In this document: positions 52,105 to 61,939 of the stretch, piece after piece
How positions within the stretch are numbered: position 1 is the first letter of the stretch
Layout of the letters: every line of letters starts with the position of its first letter
Assembly (NCBI RefSeq): GCF_014649915.1
Contig: NZ_BMTY01000023.1
Location: 1-64,000, forward strand
Origin: Streptomyces toxytricini
GTDB taxonomy: Bacteria; Actinomycetota; Actinomycetes; Streptomycetales; Streptomycetaceae
Direction of reading: 5' to 3'
Length of the DNA: 64,000 bases
Program-made: the position numbers and the translations under genes
The notes under the pieces: model-generated
The model's input: only the letters and a program-made list of their open reading frames with translations
Told to the model about the DNA's origin: nothing
Databases searched by the model: none

Positions 52105-52736
52105 CGGGCCCGCCCCCGCGCCTGCGTACGCAGCATCCTCGGCCGGGAGTCGCCCGGCCGGCCGTCCTTGCCGCGTACCGTGACGACCGCGCCCTCCGTG
52201 ACCGGCGGCCCCACCGGATAGACGGGCGTCACCGGGAACGGTACGGCGATGACCACGTCCAGGGACGGCTTGAGCTCCCCGCCCAGCGCCGACCACACGT
52301 CCGCGGTGGACCGCCCGTCGGAGGGTGGCACCCCCACCGACAGCGGGATGGACGACCGGTACGCCCCTATCGCCTCCGGCACGTCCTCGGGCGGCAGCGC
52401 CTCGTACGGCAGCAGCGCGGCCAACACCCCTGCCAGCATGCGGTGTTCGTCCTCCGGCCGCGCCGTCCACGCGGTCAGCAGGTAGGACAGCCGGAACCAG
52501 CGGGCCGGCTGACGCCGCTGCACGACGACGCCCCGGGCGTCGCGCTCGGCGTACGCCCCGCGCTCCCGCCGGGAGACGTCCTCGCGGATGTCGTACAGGT
52601 AGGCGCTGACGGTCGGGGCGGTGCGGCGGGCCGCCCACTCCCGGGTGGGGGCCTCCAGGGCGATGTCGCCGGCCCCTTCGGGCAGTGCGCCGCGGCGCAG
52701 CAGGCGCCGCAGCGCCTCGTCGATCTCATGGATCAT
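52101..52736 (-). CDS. CIS tube terminator (DUF4255 family)
   Basis: A 211-aa protein (Cis16/Afp16-like cap). Signature segments: MIHEIDEALRRLLRRGALP and VSAYLYDIREDVSRRERG, then RRQPARWFRLSYLLTAWTARPEDEHRMLAGVLAALLPYEALP in outline. It caps the tube and sheath and fixes the particle length. The start at 52736 is the only one that keeps the family N-terminus. It is co-translated with the ATPase. Confidence 0.92.
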   Translation of the reverse strand: MIHEIDEALRRLLRRGALPEGAGDIALEAPTREWAARRTAPTVSAYLYDIREDVSRRERGAYAERDARGVVVQRRQPARWFRLSYLLTAWTARPEDEHRMLAGVLAALLPYEALPPEDVPEAIGAYRSSIPLSVGVPPSDGRSTADVWSALGGELKPSLDVVIAVPFPVTPVYPVGPPVTEGAVVTVRGKDGRPGDSRPRMLRTQARGRAR

Positions 52737-52852
52737 GGGTGGTGGTGTCCTCGGTACGGGCGGGTCCCCGGCCGTCGGGCAGCCGACCGGTTCCGGCCAT
52801 CGGGTGCGGGGCGGTGGGGTGGGTGCGGTGCGCCGGGGGGCGAGGAGGCCGC

Positions 52853-53533
52853 CTAGATGTAGCCCTCGCGGAGCGCGTAGGCGACGGCGTGGGCGCGGTT
52901 GGTGAGCTGGAGGCGGGTCATCAGCCCGTGCAGGATGTTCTTGACGGTGCGTTCGGAGTAGGCGAGCTTGTCCGAAATCTGCCGGGTGTCGAGGCCTTCG
53001 GCGATCAGCCGCAGCACGTCCGTCTCGCGCGGTGCCATGCCGAACAGCGGCGCCGAGGCAGTGCCCGAGCAGACCGCCGCCGTCTCGGAGCGGCGCAGCC
53101 GCCCCACCTGTCCGAGCACCCGGCTGATCAGGTCCGGCGGCAGGACGCCCTCGCCGTGCGCGGCCTGCCGGACCGCCTTGGCCAGGCTGCCCTCCGTGGC
53201 CTGGTGCCGCCACAGGATGGCCCGTACGCCGTACTCGACGACCGTCAGCAGCTCCGGTTCGCGCAGCTCGCGGGCGATCAGGACGACCCGCTGGTCGCCT
53301 CCGCGCAGCACGCGCCGAAGTTCCGCCGCGGCCCGGTCGTCCACCCGGTCCATCAGCATCACGGCCACGTCGGCGGCCGCCGGCCGGCCCTCGCGGTCGC
53401 GGACCGGCGGGACGATCTCCACCGCCGGCTGGCGCTGAAGATGGCTGACGACGCCTGCCCGTCCGAGGGGGTCCTCGGCGTGGATCGCCACGGTGATGCG
53501 GTCGGTGATGCGGTCGCTCGTCGAAACCGGCAT
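52853..53533 (-). CDS. LuxR-family response-regulator-like activator
   Basis: A 226-aa protein. The C-terminal LuxR HTH (about 155-220) reads APRETDVLRLIAEGLDTRQISDKLAYSERTVKNILHGLM in outline. The N-terminal domain resembles a receiver (VAIHAEDPLGRAGV; VMLMDRVDDRAA), but its acidic pocket is incomplete, so phosphorylation is doubtful. A LuxR regulator is a regular member of Streptomyces CIS loci (SCO4263 in S. coelicolor). ATG 53533 has AAGGAAAGG upstream. A likely activator of the CIS genes. Confidence 0.9.
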   Translation of the reverse strand: MPVSTSDRITDRITVAIHAEDPLGRAGVVSHLQRQPAVEIVPPVRDREGRPAAADVAVMLMDRVDDRAAAELRRVLRGGDQRVVLIARELREPELLTVVEYGVRAILWRHQATEGSLAKAVRQAAHGEGVLPPDLISRVLGQVGRLRRSETAAVCSGTASAPLFGMAPRETDVLRLIAEGLDTRQISDKLAYSERTVKNILHGLMTRLQLTNRAHAVAYALREGYI

Positions 53534-53791
53534 GGGTGTCCTTTCCTTCCCACGGGGGTGCTGCCGGAGACAGGCTGGGGGAGCCGGATCAACAGCGCGT
53601 CGACGTTCGATGGGTGACCGCGCGGTCCGTTCCGGCACGACCGCCGTGTACGGGCGGACCGGCCCGGCAGGACGGGCGCCCGGCACGCGCGTGCCCGTAC
53701 GGACACCGGAGGGCGCCGGACGTGCGCGACGACCCCGCCCGGCGGGCGGCCGGGGCCGGGAGTCCCGCGCGACCACCGGGAGTTGCGGGGG

Positions 53792-56700
53792 CTACAGGTC
53801 GGCCAGGATTCGGCGGACCTGCGCCGCTTCGGCCGGGCGCAGCCGGTCGAAGAGGCCGGCGGCCCGCTCCAGCCGCTCCCGCGCCCGCTCCCGGTCACCC
53901 AGCTCGGCCAGGGCCGTCCCGACGACCTGCAGGGCGCGGGCCTCCGCCAGGGCCCAGCCCTTTTCGCGGCTCACGTCCGCCACCCGCGCCCCGGATTCCA
54001 CCGCCTCGCGGTGCCGGCCGGCGGCCAGGTGGCAGTGGCTCACCTCCCACTGGGAGAACAGCTCGATCGTGGCGTACCCGGCCGCCCCGGACAGGGCGGC
54101 ACCCTCCCGCAGGTACGCGATCGCCTCCTCGGGGCGGCCCGACTGCCGCAGGACGCCCCCGAGGACGTACAGCGTGTACGACAGGCGGTAGGCGTCGCCG
54201 TCCGCCCGGGCCGAGGCCAGGCTCTTGCGCGCGGCCGCGTCCGCTTCGGCGAGGCGGCCCAGGCTGCTGAGCGTGTGCGCCGAACAGGCGCGGGCGTTCT
54301 CCGCGCCCCACCTGCTGCCGCACCGCTCGCCGACCGCGACGGCCTGCCCGTACAGCTCCAGCGCGCGCTCCAGGTCGCCCCGCGCGTACCACACCAGGGC
54401 CTGGCAGGTCCGTATCTCCGTCAGCACCGCCTCGTCGCCGGAGGACTGCGCATCGGCGGCGGCCGCGGCGAGGACCGACTCCGCCTCGTCGGTGTGGCCG
54501 AGCTGGTACAGCCCCCCGCCGAGCATGTACCCGAGCCGGCCGGCCGCCCGCCTGCGGCCCTGGCCGCGCGCGGCCCGCAGGATGGCGCGGGCCGGCTCGA
54601 CCATCGCCGCCCACAGGAACGTGCCGTCCAGGACGGGGTCGAGGGCCAGGATCAGGTCGGCGGCCAGGTCGACGGCGGACGGATCGGCCCGGACCGTCTG
54701 CACCGCCACCGCCAGCACGGACTGGTGCCGGCCCGCGAAGACGCGGTGCGCCTCGCCCGGCGCCGACATCCCGGTGCCCGGCGAGCGGGTCGGGTGGAGC
54801 ATGTCGGGCACCGGGTGGCCGGGGCGTTCGACGGCGTACGCGTTGCGTGCCGACGCCAGGTGGTGGTCGACCAGCCGGACCAGCGCCTCCGCGCCGCCCT
54901 CCGGGCCGTCCTCCTCCGCCGAGCGGGCCCGCGCGAACGCGCGCAGCAGGTCGTGGAACCGGTAGCGCTGCGGGGCCGGCGACTCCAGCAGCCCGAGCTC
55001 CGTCATCCGCTCCAGCAGCTCCTCGGCGTGCGCCGGGTCGATGCCGGCCAGGGCGGACGCGTCCGCGACGTCCGCGTCCTCCTGCTCGGGCAGCGCCAGC
55101 AGCCGGAACAGCCGGGCCTCGGCCGCGTCCAGCAGCTCGTAGCTGAGGCGGAAGCACGCCTCCACCCCGTCCTCCCCGCCCGCCTCGGCGGAGAACGGCG
55201 CCCGCCGCCCCTCCAGCAGCCCGCGGAACGCCGCCAGGGACCAGCCGGGCCGGGTCGCCAGCCGGGACCCGGCGATGCGCAGCGCGAGCGGCAGCCCGCC
55301 GCACAGTGCGGCCAGCGCCGCCGCCTCCGCGGGCTCCGCCTCGATCCGCTCCCGGCCGACGATCCGGCCGAGCAGACGTACGGCGTCCCCCGCAGGCAGG
55401 ACGTCCAGCCGCAGGCGGAGCGCCGCGGGCAGGCCGGCCAGGGTGTTCCGGCTGGTCACGACGACCGCGCAGGCGGACGAGCCCGGCAGCAGCGGCTCGA
55501 TCTGCCCGACGTCCCGCGCATCGTCGAGGACGAGCAGCATCCGCTTGTCGGCCATCCGGGACCGGTACAGGCCGGCGCGTTCCTCCACCCCCTCCGGGAT
55601 CGCCGAGTCCGCGACGCCGAGGGCGCGGAGGAACGCCGCAAGGACCGCATCCGGCTGCGCAGGGTCCTCGCGGACGCCGCGGAGGTTGGCGTAGAGCTGC
55701 CCGTCGCGGAAGTGCGCCCTGAGGCGGTGCGCGGCATGCAGCGCGAGCGTGGTCTTGCCGACGCCCCCGATGCCGCCGACCGCCGAGACGACCACGGCCG
55801 GCGGGCCGCCGGAGTCCGCGGCGGGATCCTCGGCCGCCGGGATGAGAGCCTCGACGAGACGCCGGGTGGCTGTTTCCCGTCCCGTGAAATCGACTGTGGC
55901 GTAGGGGAGCTGGGCAGGTGCCGGGAGCGGGGGAGCGGCTTCCCGGAGGCGTCGGCCGCTGCTCGCCGCCGGGCGGTGGAGGCCGGAGGGTGTTGCGGCG
56001 GGCCGTGCCTCCGGAGTCTGCGCGGATGTGTACCGGGCGCCCCTCGTGGGGCGCTCCGCGCCGGGTCCGGGGACGGCCATCGCCGCGGGGTCCTCCGTGT
56101 CGGTCCGCGTCGCCTCCGCCGCCGCAGACGGGGCCCCCGGAAGGGCCGCCGACGGCCCCCCAGGGGTGCCCGCGGGGCCGGAGTCCGCCACGGGCCGCTC
56201 CCGCGCCGCCGCCGCGGCGGGTCCCACCGCCGGTACCCGTGTCGGCCGGGCGGGTGCTTCCACCGCGCCCGCCTCCGCCGATGCCGCCCGCTCGCCCGCC
56301 CCGGGCGCCGCCGCCCCGGCCTCATCGCCCCGGCCCGCCCGCGCCAACGCCTCGGCCCGCAGCGCCCGCAGCCGCCCGTTCAACGGGTACTCCGCGCACA
56401 GCGCCCCCAGCTCCGGGACCAGCCGCCCGTGCCGCCCCCGCGCCAGGTCCGCCTCCACCCGCTCCAGCAGCACCGACAGCCGCAGCTCCGTCAGCCGCTC
56501 CCGCTGGATCCGGGCGAACGGCCCCGGCAGCCCGGCCAGCGGCACCCCGCGCCACCGGGCGAGCGCCGCCTCCAGCAGCCGCGCCCCGCCGTCCGCGTCG
56601 CCCGCGGCGACCAACTCCCGGCCCCGGGAGGCCTCCGCCTCGAAGTCGGCCAGGTCGACCGCACCGTCCGGGGCGTCCAGCGCGTAACCGCCGCCCTCCG

Positions 56701-56953
56701 TCACCAGGCAGGGCCCGAGCGCCCGCCGCAGCCGGTACACGTACGAGCGGACCGTGCCCGCGGCCGTGCGCGGGCTGGCTTCCCCCCAGATGCCGTCGAT
56801 CAGCTCGTCCAGGCCCACCACCTCCGGCCGGCGCACCAGCAGCATCGCCAGCACCAGCCGCTGCTGTGGCGGGCCCAACGGTACGTCCACCCCGCCACGG
56901 CCGGCCTGCACCGGCCCGAGCAGGGAGAAGCGCAGCACGGACGGATCACTCAC
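53792..56953 (-). CDS. AfsR-like regulator (BTAD, NB-ARC, TPR)
   Basis: A 1053-aa protein. An OmpR-like DNA-binding domain plus BTAD (about 5-245: FSLLGPVQAGRGGVDVPLGPPQQRLVLAMLL in outline, then GTVRSYVYRLRRALG) is followed by a Pro/Ala linker. The NB-ARC ATPase has P-loop GGVGKTTLALHAA (about 395-407), LLVLDDARDVGQIEPLLPG and CGGLPLALRIAGSRLATRPG. The C-terminal 330 residues are TPR-like helical repeats (YARGDLERALELYGQAVAVGERCG). GTG 56953 starts it. It is divergent from a close paralogue with 240 bp between, and sits upstream of the CIS LuxR gene. The signal it senses is unknown. Confidence 0.9.
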   Translation of the reverse strand: MSDPSVLRFSLLGPVQAGRGGVDVPLGPPQQRLVLAMLLVRRPEVVGLDELIDGIWGEASPRTAAGTVRSYVYRLRRALGPCLVTEGGGYALDAPDGAVDLADFEAEASRGRELVAAGDADGGARLLEAALARWRGVPLAGLPGPFARIQRERLTELRLSVLLERVEADLARGRHGRLVPELGALCAEYPLNGRLRALRAEALARAGRGDEAGAAAPGAGERAASAEAGAVEAPARPTRVPAVGPAAAAARERPVADSGPAGTPGGPSAALPGAPSAAAEATRTDTEDPAAMAVPGPGAERPTRGARYTSAQTPEARPAATPSGLHRPAASSGRRLREAAPPLPAPAQLPYATVDFTGRETATRRLVEALIPAAEDPAADSGGPPAVVVSAVGGIGGVGKTTLALHAAHRLRAHFRDGQLYANLRGVREDPAQPDAVLAAFLRALGVADSAIPEGVEERAGLYRSRMADKRMLLVLDDARDVGQIEPLLPGSSACAVVVTSRNTLAGLPAALRLRLDVLPAGDAVRLLGRIVGRERIEAEPAEAAALAALCGGLPLALRIAGSRLATRPGWSLAAFRGLLEGRRAPFSAEAGGEDGVEACFRLSYELLDAAEARLFRLLALPEQEDADVADASALAGIDPAHAEELLERMTELGLLESPAPQRYRFHDLLRAFARARSAEEDGPEGGAEALVRLVDHHLASARNAYAVERPGHPVPDMLHPTRSPGTGMSAPGEAHRVFAGRHQSVLAVAVQTVRADPSAVDLAADLILALDPVLDGTFLWAAMVEPARAILRAARGQGRRRAAGRLGYMLGGGLYQLGHTDEAESVLAAAAADAQSSGDEAVLTEIRTCQALVWYARGDLERALELYGQAVAVGERCGSRWGAENARACSAHTLSSLGRLAEADAAARKSLASARADGDAYRLSYTLYVLGGVLRQSGRPEEAIAYLREGAALSGAAGYATIELFSQWEVSHCHLAAGRHREAVESGARVADVSREKGWALAEARALQVVGTALAELGDRERARERLERAAGLFDRLRPAEAAQVRRILADL

Positions 56954-57126
56954 AACGGCCCCCTCTTGCGGTCCTCGGGTCAGCCGGCCCCCGGCCCCAC
57001 CGGCCCGCGCCCCACCCCGGTACGGAAGATCCTCGCAGGTCGCGAGCCCCGCCCCGGACCGGCCGGGCGCGATCCGGCCGGCGCGCGGCCGATTCGGGCG
57101 CCGTACGGGCCGCTGTAGGCTTGCCA

Positions 57127-57142
57127 TACCGGATGGCCGGTA
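57127..57142. promoter_or_regulatory. Short palindrome between two divergent AfsR-like genes
   Basis: TACCGG-ATGG-CCGGTA (57127-57142) is a perfect 6-bp inverted repeat located 52 bp before the plus-strand gene. It is a possible operator; the evidence is symmetry and position only. Confidence 0.35.
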
Positions 57143-57193
57143 CATCCTGTTGGGCGCAAGGGGCGGACGCGCGGGGAGTTGGGTGAGCATCCG

Positions 57194-60100
57194 GTGAACG
57201 AAGCGCTGCCCGCAGCCACCGCCGCCCAGGATCCCGAGGCGTCCTTCTCGCTGCTCGGACCGGTCCAGGTGCACCAAGGCGCCCTCACCCTCCCGCTGGG
57301 CCCGCCGCAGCAGCGCGCGGTGCTCGCCATGCTCCTGTGCCGGCACAACACGGTCGTCGGCACGGGGGAATTGGTCGACGGGCTGTGGGGCGAGGCGCCG
57401 CCGCACACCGCCGTCGGCACCGTCCGCTCGTACGTGTACCGGCTGCGCCGGATCCTCGGCGCCCGGATCACCACCCACGGGCAGGGCTACCGCCTGCGCC
57501 TCGGCCACGGCGAGTTGGACCTGTGCCGCTTCGAGGACCTCGTCGCCGAGGCCCGCGGCGCGGCGGCCGACGGGAACCCGGCCGCCGGCCGCGACGGGCT
57601 CGCGGAGGGCCTGGCCCTGTGGCGCGGGACCCCGCTGGCCGGGCTGCCGGGGCCGCAGGCCCGCATCCAGCGCGAACGCCTCGCCGAACTGCGCCTGTCA
57701 GTGCTCGTCGAGCGGATCGAACTGGACGTCCTGCTCGGCCGGCACGCACGGCTCGTCGGCGAACTCACAGGGCTCTGCGCGGAACACCCCCGCAACGACC
57801 GGCTGCGCGCCCTGCTCGACACCGTCCTGGAACGCAGCGGCCGCGGCCGCGAGGCCCGTACGGCCCCGCCCGCCACCGGTACCGCCGACGGCAGGACGGC
57901 CGGGCCGCGACCGGGGGCGGCCCCGCCGCCCGCCGGCCGGCCCGCGGCGCAATCCGCGACCCCGTCCCCCGCGCAGGCTGCGACCGCACCCCCCGCGCAC
58001 GGCTGGACCGCACCCCCCGCGGCGCAGGCCGCCGCGTCCGCGTCCCCCGGCGCACAGGCCGGGACCGCGCCCGGCGTACAGGCCGGGACCGCGCCCGGCG
58101 TACAGGCCGGGACCGCGCCCGCCGGGCAGGTCTGCACCGTGTCCGGCGCGCAGGCCCGGACCGCGCCCCCCGCGGCGCAGGCCGCGACCGCCCCTCCCGG
58201 CGGCGACACCTCGGGCGGCCCCCGCCACGTGCCGCCGCCTCCTGCCCAACTCCCCTACGTGCCAGTGGATTTCACCGGGCGGACCGGCCCCGAGCAGGCC
58301 ATCGTCGACGCACTCACCCCCGCCCCTGCCCCGGGCCCCGCCGCCGGTGCGCCCCTCCGCAGCGTGGCGATCTCCGCCGTCGGCGGGATCGGCGGCGTCG
58401 GCAAGACGACCCTCGCCGTGCACGCCGCACAGCGCCTGCGCGACCACTTCCCCGACGGCCAGCTCTACGCCAACCTGCGCGGCGTGCGCGAGGACCCCGC
58501 CGACCCCGGCGCCGTCCTCGCCTCCTTCCTGCGCGCCCTCGGCGTCGCCGGCGCCGCCGTCCCCGACGACCCCGAGGAGCGGGCCGGCCTCTACCGCAGC
58601 CGGCTCGCCGGACGACGGGTGCTGCTCGTCCTCGACGACGCCCGCGACACCGCCCAGGTCGAACCGCTCCTCCCCGGATCCCCGACCTGCGCCGTCCTCG
58701 TCACCAGCCGCCACACCCTGCCCGGCCTCCCCGCCTCCCTGCGCCTCCGCCTCGACGTGCTCCCGGACGCGGAGGCCCTGGCCATGCTCGGCCGGATCGT
58801 CGGCGAGGCCCGCATCGCCGCCGAACCCGACGCCGCCCTCGCCCTCGTCGGCCGCTGCGGCGCCCTGCCGCTCGCCCTCCGCCTGGCCGGCTCCCGGCTC
58901 GCAACCCGCCCCGCCTGGGCGCTTGCCGACTACGTGCGCCTCCTCGACGGCGCCCGCCCCGCGCTCCTCGGCCGGGCCGGCGGTCAGGGCGGCGCGGACG
59001 GCGTCGACGCCTGCTTCCGCCTCAGCTACGACCTCCTCGACCCGGAACAGGCCCGCCTCTTCCAGCTCCTGTCGCTGCCGCGCGCGGCCGCCCTCGACAC
59101 CGCCGGAGCGGCCGCCCTCGCCGGGATGGCCGAGGCCGAGGCGGAAGGGCACCTCGAACGGATCGCGGCGCTCGGCCTGCTGGAATCCCCGGCCCCCGGC
59201 GTCCACCGCCTCCACGACCTGCTGCGGGAGTACGCCGCCGCACGCTCCCGCGAGGACGACACGCCCGCCGACCGCACGGCCGCCCTGCTCCGGCTCCTCG
59301 CACACGTCCGCGAACGGGCCCGCTCCGCCTACGCCGCCGAACGCCCCGGCCACCCCCTCGCCACCCCCGCCCGGCCGCCCGCGGCAGCCCCCGTCCCCGC
59401 CGGCCTGCCCTTCGACCACGCCTGCGTCCTCGCCGTCGCCGTCCAGGCCGTCCAAGCCGCCCCGGAGGCCGTCGGCCCCGCCGCCGACACGGTCCTCGCC
59501 CTCGACCCGCTGCTCGACGGCTCCTTCCTGTGGGGCGCGCTCGTCTCACCCGCCCGCGGCATCCTCGGCACCGCGCAGGCCCGCGGCGACGTAAGGGCGG
59601 CGGGCCGCACCGGCCACATGCTGGGGGCCGCGCTGATGCGGCTGGGCCGCCTCGACGAGGCCGACCGAGCCCTGCAGGACGCCGACCGGGCCGCCCGCAC
59701 CTGCGGCGACGACGTCATCCTCACCGAGATCCTCACCACCCGGGCACTCGTCCGGCAGGCCCTGTCCGACTGGGAGACCGCCGGGGCGCTGTACCGGGAG
59801 GCCGTCGACACCGGCACGCGGTGCGGCAACGGGTGGGGCGTCGGCCACGCCCTCTCCAACAGCGTCGGCGCGCTCCTGCGGTCCGGCCGCGCCGCCGACG
59901 CGGACGCCGCCGCCCGGGCCGCCCTCGACGCGGCCCGCGCCCGCGGCGACCGCTACGCCGAGGCGCACGCCCTGTACAGCCAGGGCATCGTCGCCCGTCA
60001 CACCGGCCGCACCGAGGAGGCCGTCACCCTGCACCGGGAGAGCGCCGCACTGGGCGTGCGCCACGGCTATCCCGTCTACGCCGCGATGAACCTGGTGTCG

Positions 60101-60397
60101 CAGACCGCGGCCCTCCTCGCCGGGGACCGCGCCCGGGAGGCGGCCGACTGCGGCGAGCGGGCCGTGGAAGCCGCCCGGCGGGTCGGCTGGCGGGCGGCCG
60201 AGGCGCGCGCCCTCCGCCTGCTCGGCACCGCCCTGGCCGCCGCCGGCGACCGGGAGGCGGCCGCGTCCCGCCTGGAGGAGGCCGTACGCCTCCTCGACGC
60301 CCTCGCACTCCCCGAGGCCGCCGACGCCAGGACCGTCCTGGCGACTCTCACGTCCCCCGAACCCACCGACACGCCCGACCCCGCGCCGGGCGCCTGA
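57194..60397 (+). CDS. AfsR-like regulator (BTAD, NB-ARC, TPR), paralogue
   Basis: A 1067-aa protein with the same three parts as its divergent neighbour: SARP/BTAD (about 10-245: FSLLGPVQVHQGALTLPLGPPQQRAVLAML in outline), NB-ARC with P-loop GGVGKTTLAVHAA (about 400-412), and TPR repeats (about 720-1060, ending EAVRLLDALALPEAADARTVLATL). The linker (about 225-345) is built of Ala/Pro/Gln octapeptides such as AGTAPGVQ. Similarity over the full length indicates an inverted gene duplication. GTG 57194 is chosen behind GGTGAG; a TTG at 57179 is possible. Confidence 0.9.
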   Translation: MNEALPAATAAQDPEASFSLLGPVQVHQGALTLPLGPPQQRAVLAMLLCRHNTVVGTGELVDGLWGEAPPHTAVGTVRSYVYRLRRILGARITTHGQGYRLRLGHGELDLCRFEDLVAEARGAAADGNPAAGRDGLAEGLALWRGTPLAGLPGPQARIQRERLAELRLSVLVERIELDVLLGRHARLVGELTGLCAEHPRNDRLRALLDTVLERSGRGREARTAPPATGTADGRTAGPRPGAAPPPAGRPAAQSATPSPAQAATAPPAHGWTAPPAAQAAASASPGAQAGTAPGVQAGTAPGVQAGTAPAGQVCTVSGAQARTAPPAAQAATAPPGGDTSGGPRHVPPPPAQLPYVPVDFTGRTGPEQAIVDALTPAPAPGPAAGAPLRSVAISAVGGIGGVGKTTLAVHAAQRLRDHFPDGQLYANLRGVREDPADPGAVLASFLRALGVAGAAVPDDPEERAGLYRSRLAGRRVLLVLDDARDTAQVEPLLPGSPTCAVLVTSRHTLPGLPASLRLRLDVLPDAEALAMLGRIVGEARIAAEPDAALALVGRCGALPLALRLAGSRLATRPAWALADYVRLLDGARPALLGRAGGQGGADGVDACFRLSYDLLDPEQARLFQLLSLPRAAALDTAGAAALAGMAEAEAEGHLERIAALGLLESPAPGVHRLHDLLREYAAARSREDDTPADRTAALLRLLAHVRERARSAYAAERPGHPLATPARPPAAAPVPAGLPFDHACVLAVAVQAVQAAPEAVGPAADTVLALDPLLDGSFLWGALVSPARGILGTAQARGDVRAAGRTGHMLGAALMRLGRLDEADRALQDADRAARTCGDDVILTEILTTRALVRQALSDWETAGALYREAVDTGTRCGNGWGVGHALSNSVGALLRSGRAADADAAARAALDAARARGDRYAEAHALYSQGIVARHTGRTEEAVTLHRESAALGVRHGYPVYAAMNLVSQTAALLAGDRAREAADCGERAVEAARRVGWRAAEARALRLLGTALAAAGDREAAASRLEEAVRLLDALALPEAADARTVLATLTSPEPTDTPDPAPGA
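58055..58123. repeat. 24-bp tandem repeats in the AfsR-like linker
   Basis: CAGGCCGGGACCGCGCCCGG starts units at 58055 and 58079 that are identical over 24 bp, with a third partial unit from 58103. They encode the AGTAPGVQ octapeptides of the disordered linker. Confidence 0.8.
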
Positions 60398-61206
60398 CCC
60401 GCCGGAGCCCCTTCCCGTGCCCCGGACTGCGATCCGGCGCCCCTGACGGCCGGAGGAGGACGCCCCGGGGACGACGGTGACCCGGGGCGGCGGGGGGACC
60501 ACGCCGCACCGCCTCGGGTACGCCGCCTCCCCGGGGCAGGCTCCGCCCGCGTCGCCGTTGCCGCACTCGAGGCCGCCGACCCGTCCCCCGGACAGCCCGA
60601 CTCGGCGATACCAACGGGTGGCTCCGATCGAGCGCAGGTTGCCGCGCCTCGGGCGCCGACGCCGTCGGCCCCGCGGTGCCGACGACGCAGCCGCGCCGCT
60701 GTTCCGTCCCCTGCAGCCGACTCGGCGTCCCGGACCGTCGGGTCCGGTCGAGCCGGGGTGCCCGTGTCCCCGGGTGCTGATCCCGTTGGCCGCGTGGTGG
60801 CCGCCAGGGCCGCCGGCCTCGCCGGAGCCGCCGTTCCCGTGTCCGGGACCGCCGATTCTGCGTCCCTGCCGGGCGGCTCCGGCCGAGCCGCGGATGCCGT
60901 GCCGCCGGCCCGGTTGCCGGCCTCTTCCCGGCCGTCGTCTCCCGCGGGGTCCGGCCGGGCCGCGTTTGCCGCGCCCGGGCCGCCGGCCCCGGCCCCGTCG
61001 CCGGTTCCGTGGTTCGGGGCACGGGGCCGGTTGCCGCCGACCCGGCCCCCGGCCCCGCCGGCGCGCGGCGTACGTGCGGCCCCACCTCCGCCCGTACGCC
61101 CCGCGCCGGGGTTTCCCCCGCCCTCTACGGATACGCCCGCCGGTGTGCGGCCCGCCAGGGACGCGGGGGCAGAGCCCGCTGCCCGCGGCGCCGCACCGCA
61201 CTGCCC
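60398..61206. other. About 800 bp without a supported gene
   Basis: ORFs exist on both strands, but all encode Arg/Pro/Gly-rich or cysteine-scattered sequence without motif, and none has a good ribosome site. Third-position G/C bias is weaker than in neighbours. Partly repeated blocks (GACTCGGCG at 60599 and 60720; repeated CCGGCC/CCGCGG runs) suggest degenerate repeats or an old pseudogene. It does not share the 20-mer or hairpin blocks of islands A and B. Confidence 0.5.
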
Positions 61207-61818
61207 TCACTCCACGACGAGATCCGCGCGTTCGCGCCCCGGGGCGATGAGCCGGGCGTTCGCCTCGTCCGAGCGCTCCACCCACTCCCGCGCCCGCTGC
61301 GCGGCCTTGCCGTGCCGGACGTGACGGGCCACCAGCCGCCGCACCCGCAGCCCCTCCTCCGGCGCGAGGAACCACACTTCGTCCAGGAGCGGCCGGACCT
61401 CCGCCCAGGCGCCCTCCCCGTACAGCAGGTAGTTCCCCTCGGTGATCACCAGCGGCACCGCCGGGCCGACCGGGATGCTCCCGGCCACCGGCTCCTCCAG
61501 CGACCGGTCGAACGCCGGCGCGTACACCGGGCAGGGCCCGGGGTCCCTCAGCCGCCGCAGCAGTGCCGCGTACCCGGCCGCGTCGAACGTGTCCGGCGCG
61601 CCCTTGCGGTCGGCGCGGCCCAGCCGCTCCAACTCGGCCTGCGCCAGGTGGAACCCGTCCATCGGCACCACCGCCGCCAGGCCCGGTCCGAGGGCCGCCG
61701 CCAGGTGCGCGGCCAGCGTGGACTTCCCCGCGCCCGGCGCCCCGGCGATCCCCAGGATCCGCCGGCCGCCGGCCTCCGCGAGCCGCCGCGCCCGCCCCTC
61801 CAACTCAGCCGTGTCCAT
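61207..61818 (-). CDS. Nucleoside/uridine kinase-like P-loop protein
   Basis: A 203-aa kinase of the phosphoribulokinase/uridine kinase group. P-loop GAPGAGKST lies at 26-34. DGFHLAQAELERLGR follows (the Asp-Gly-Phe-His signature of this family), then YAPAFDRSLEEPVAG, VITEGNYLLYGEGAW and the lid RHVRHGKAAQRAREWVERSDEANA. Similar Streptomyces proteins are named nucleoside/nucleotide kinase; the substrate may be a nucleoside or a pantothenate-like or sugar compound. ATG 61818 gives the usual length. Confidence 0.88.
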   Translation of the reverse strand: MDTAELEGRARRLAEAGGRRILGIAGAPGAGKSTLAAHLAAALGPGLAAVVPMDGFHLAQAELERLGRADRKGAPDTFDAAGYAALLRRLRDPGPCPVYAPAFDRSLEEPVAGSIPVGPAVPLVITEGNYLLYGEGAWAEVRPLLDEVWFLAPEEGLRVRRLVARHVRHGKAAQRAREWVERSDEANARLIAPGRERADLVVE

Positions 61819-61939
61819 CCCCCCATCCTGCCCGAGCCGGTACCGCCCCCGGCCGGCCGGACCGTCGGAGCCGCCGCCTACCCTGGCGGCGAACCGCCCC
61901 CTGCCCGGCCCCGCACCCGAACGAGGGACCCGACCCGCC

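Noticed and set aside
60348..61250. Genes in the 60.4-61.2 kb gap on either strand
   Set aside because: Candidate proteins lack motifs and ribosome sites and are rich in Arg, Pro and scattered Cys; described instead as a stretch without a supported gene.
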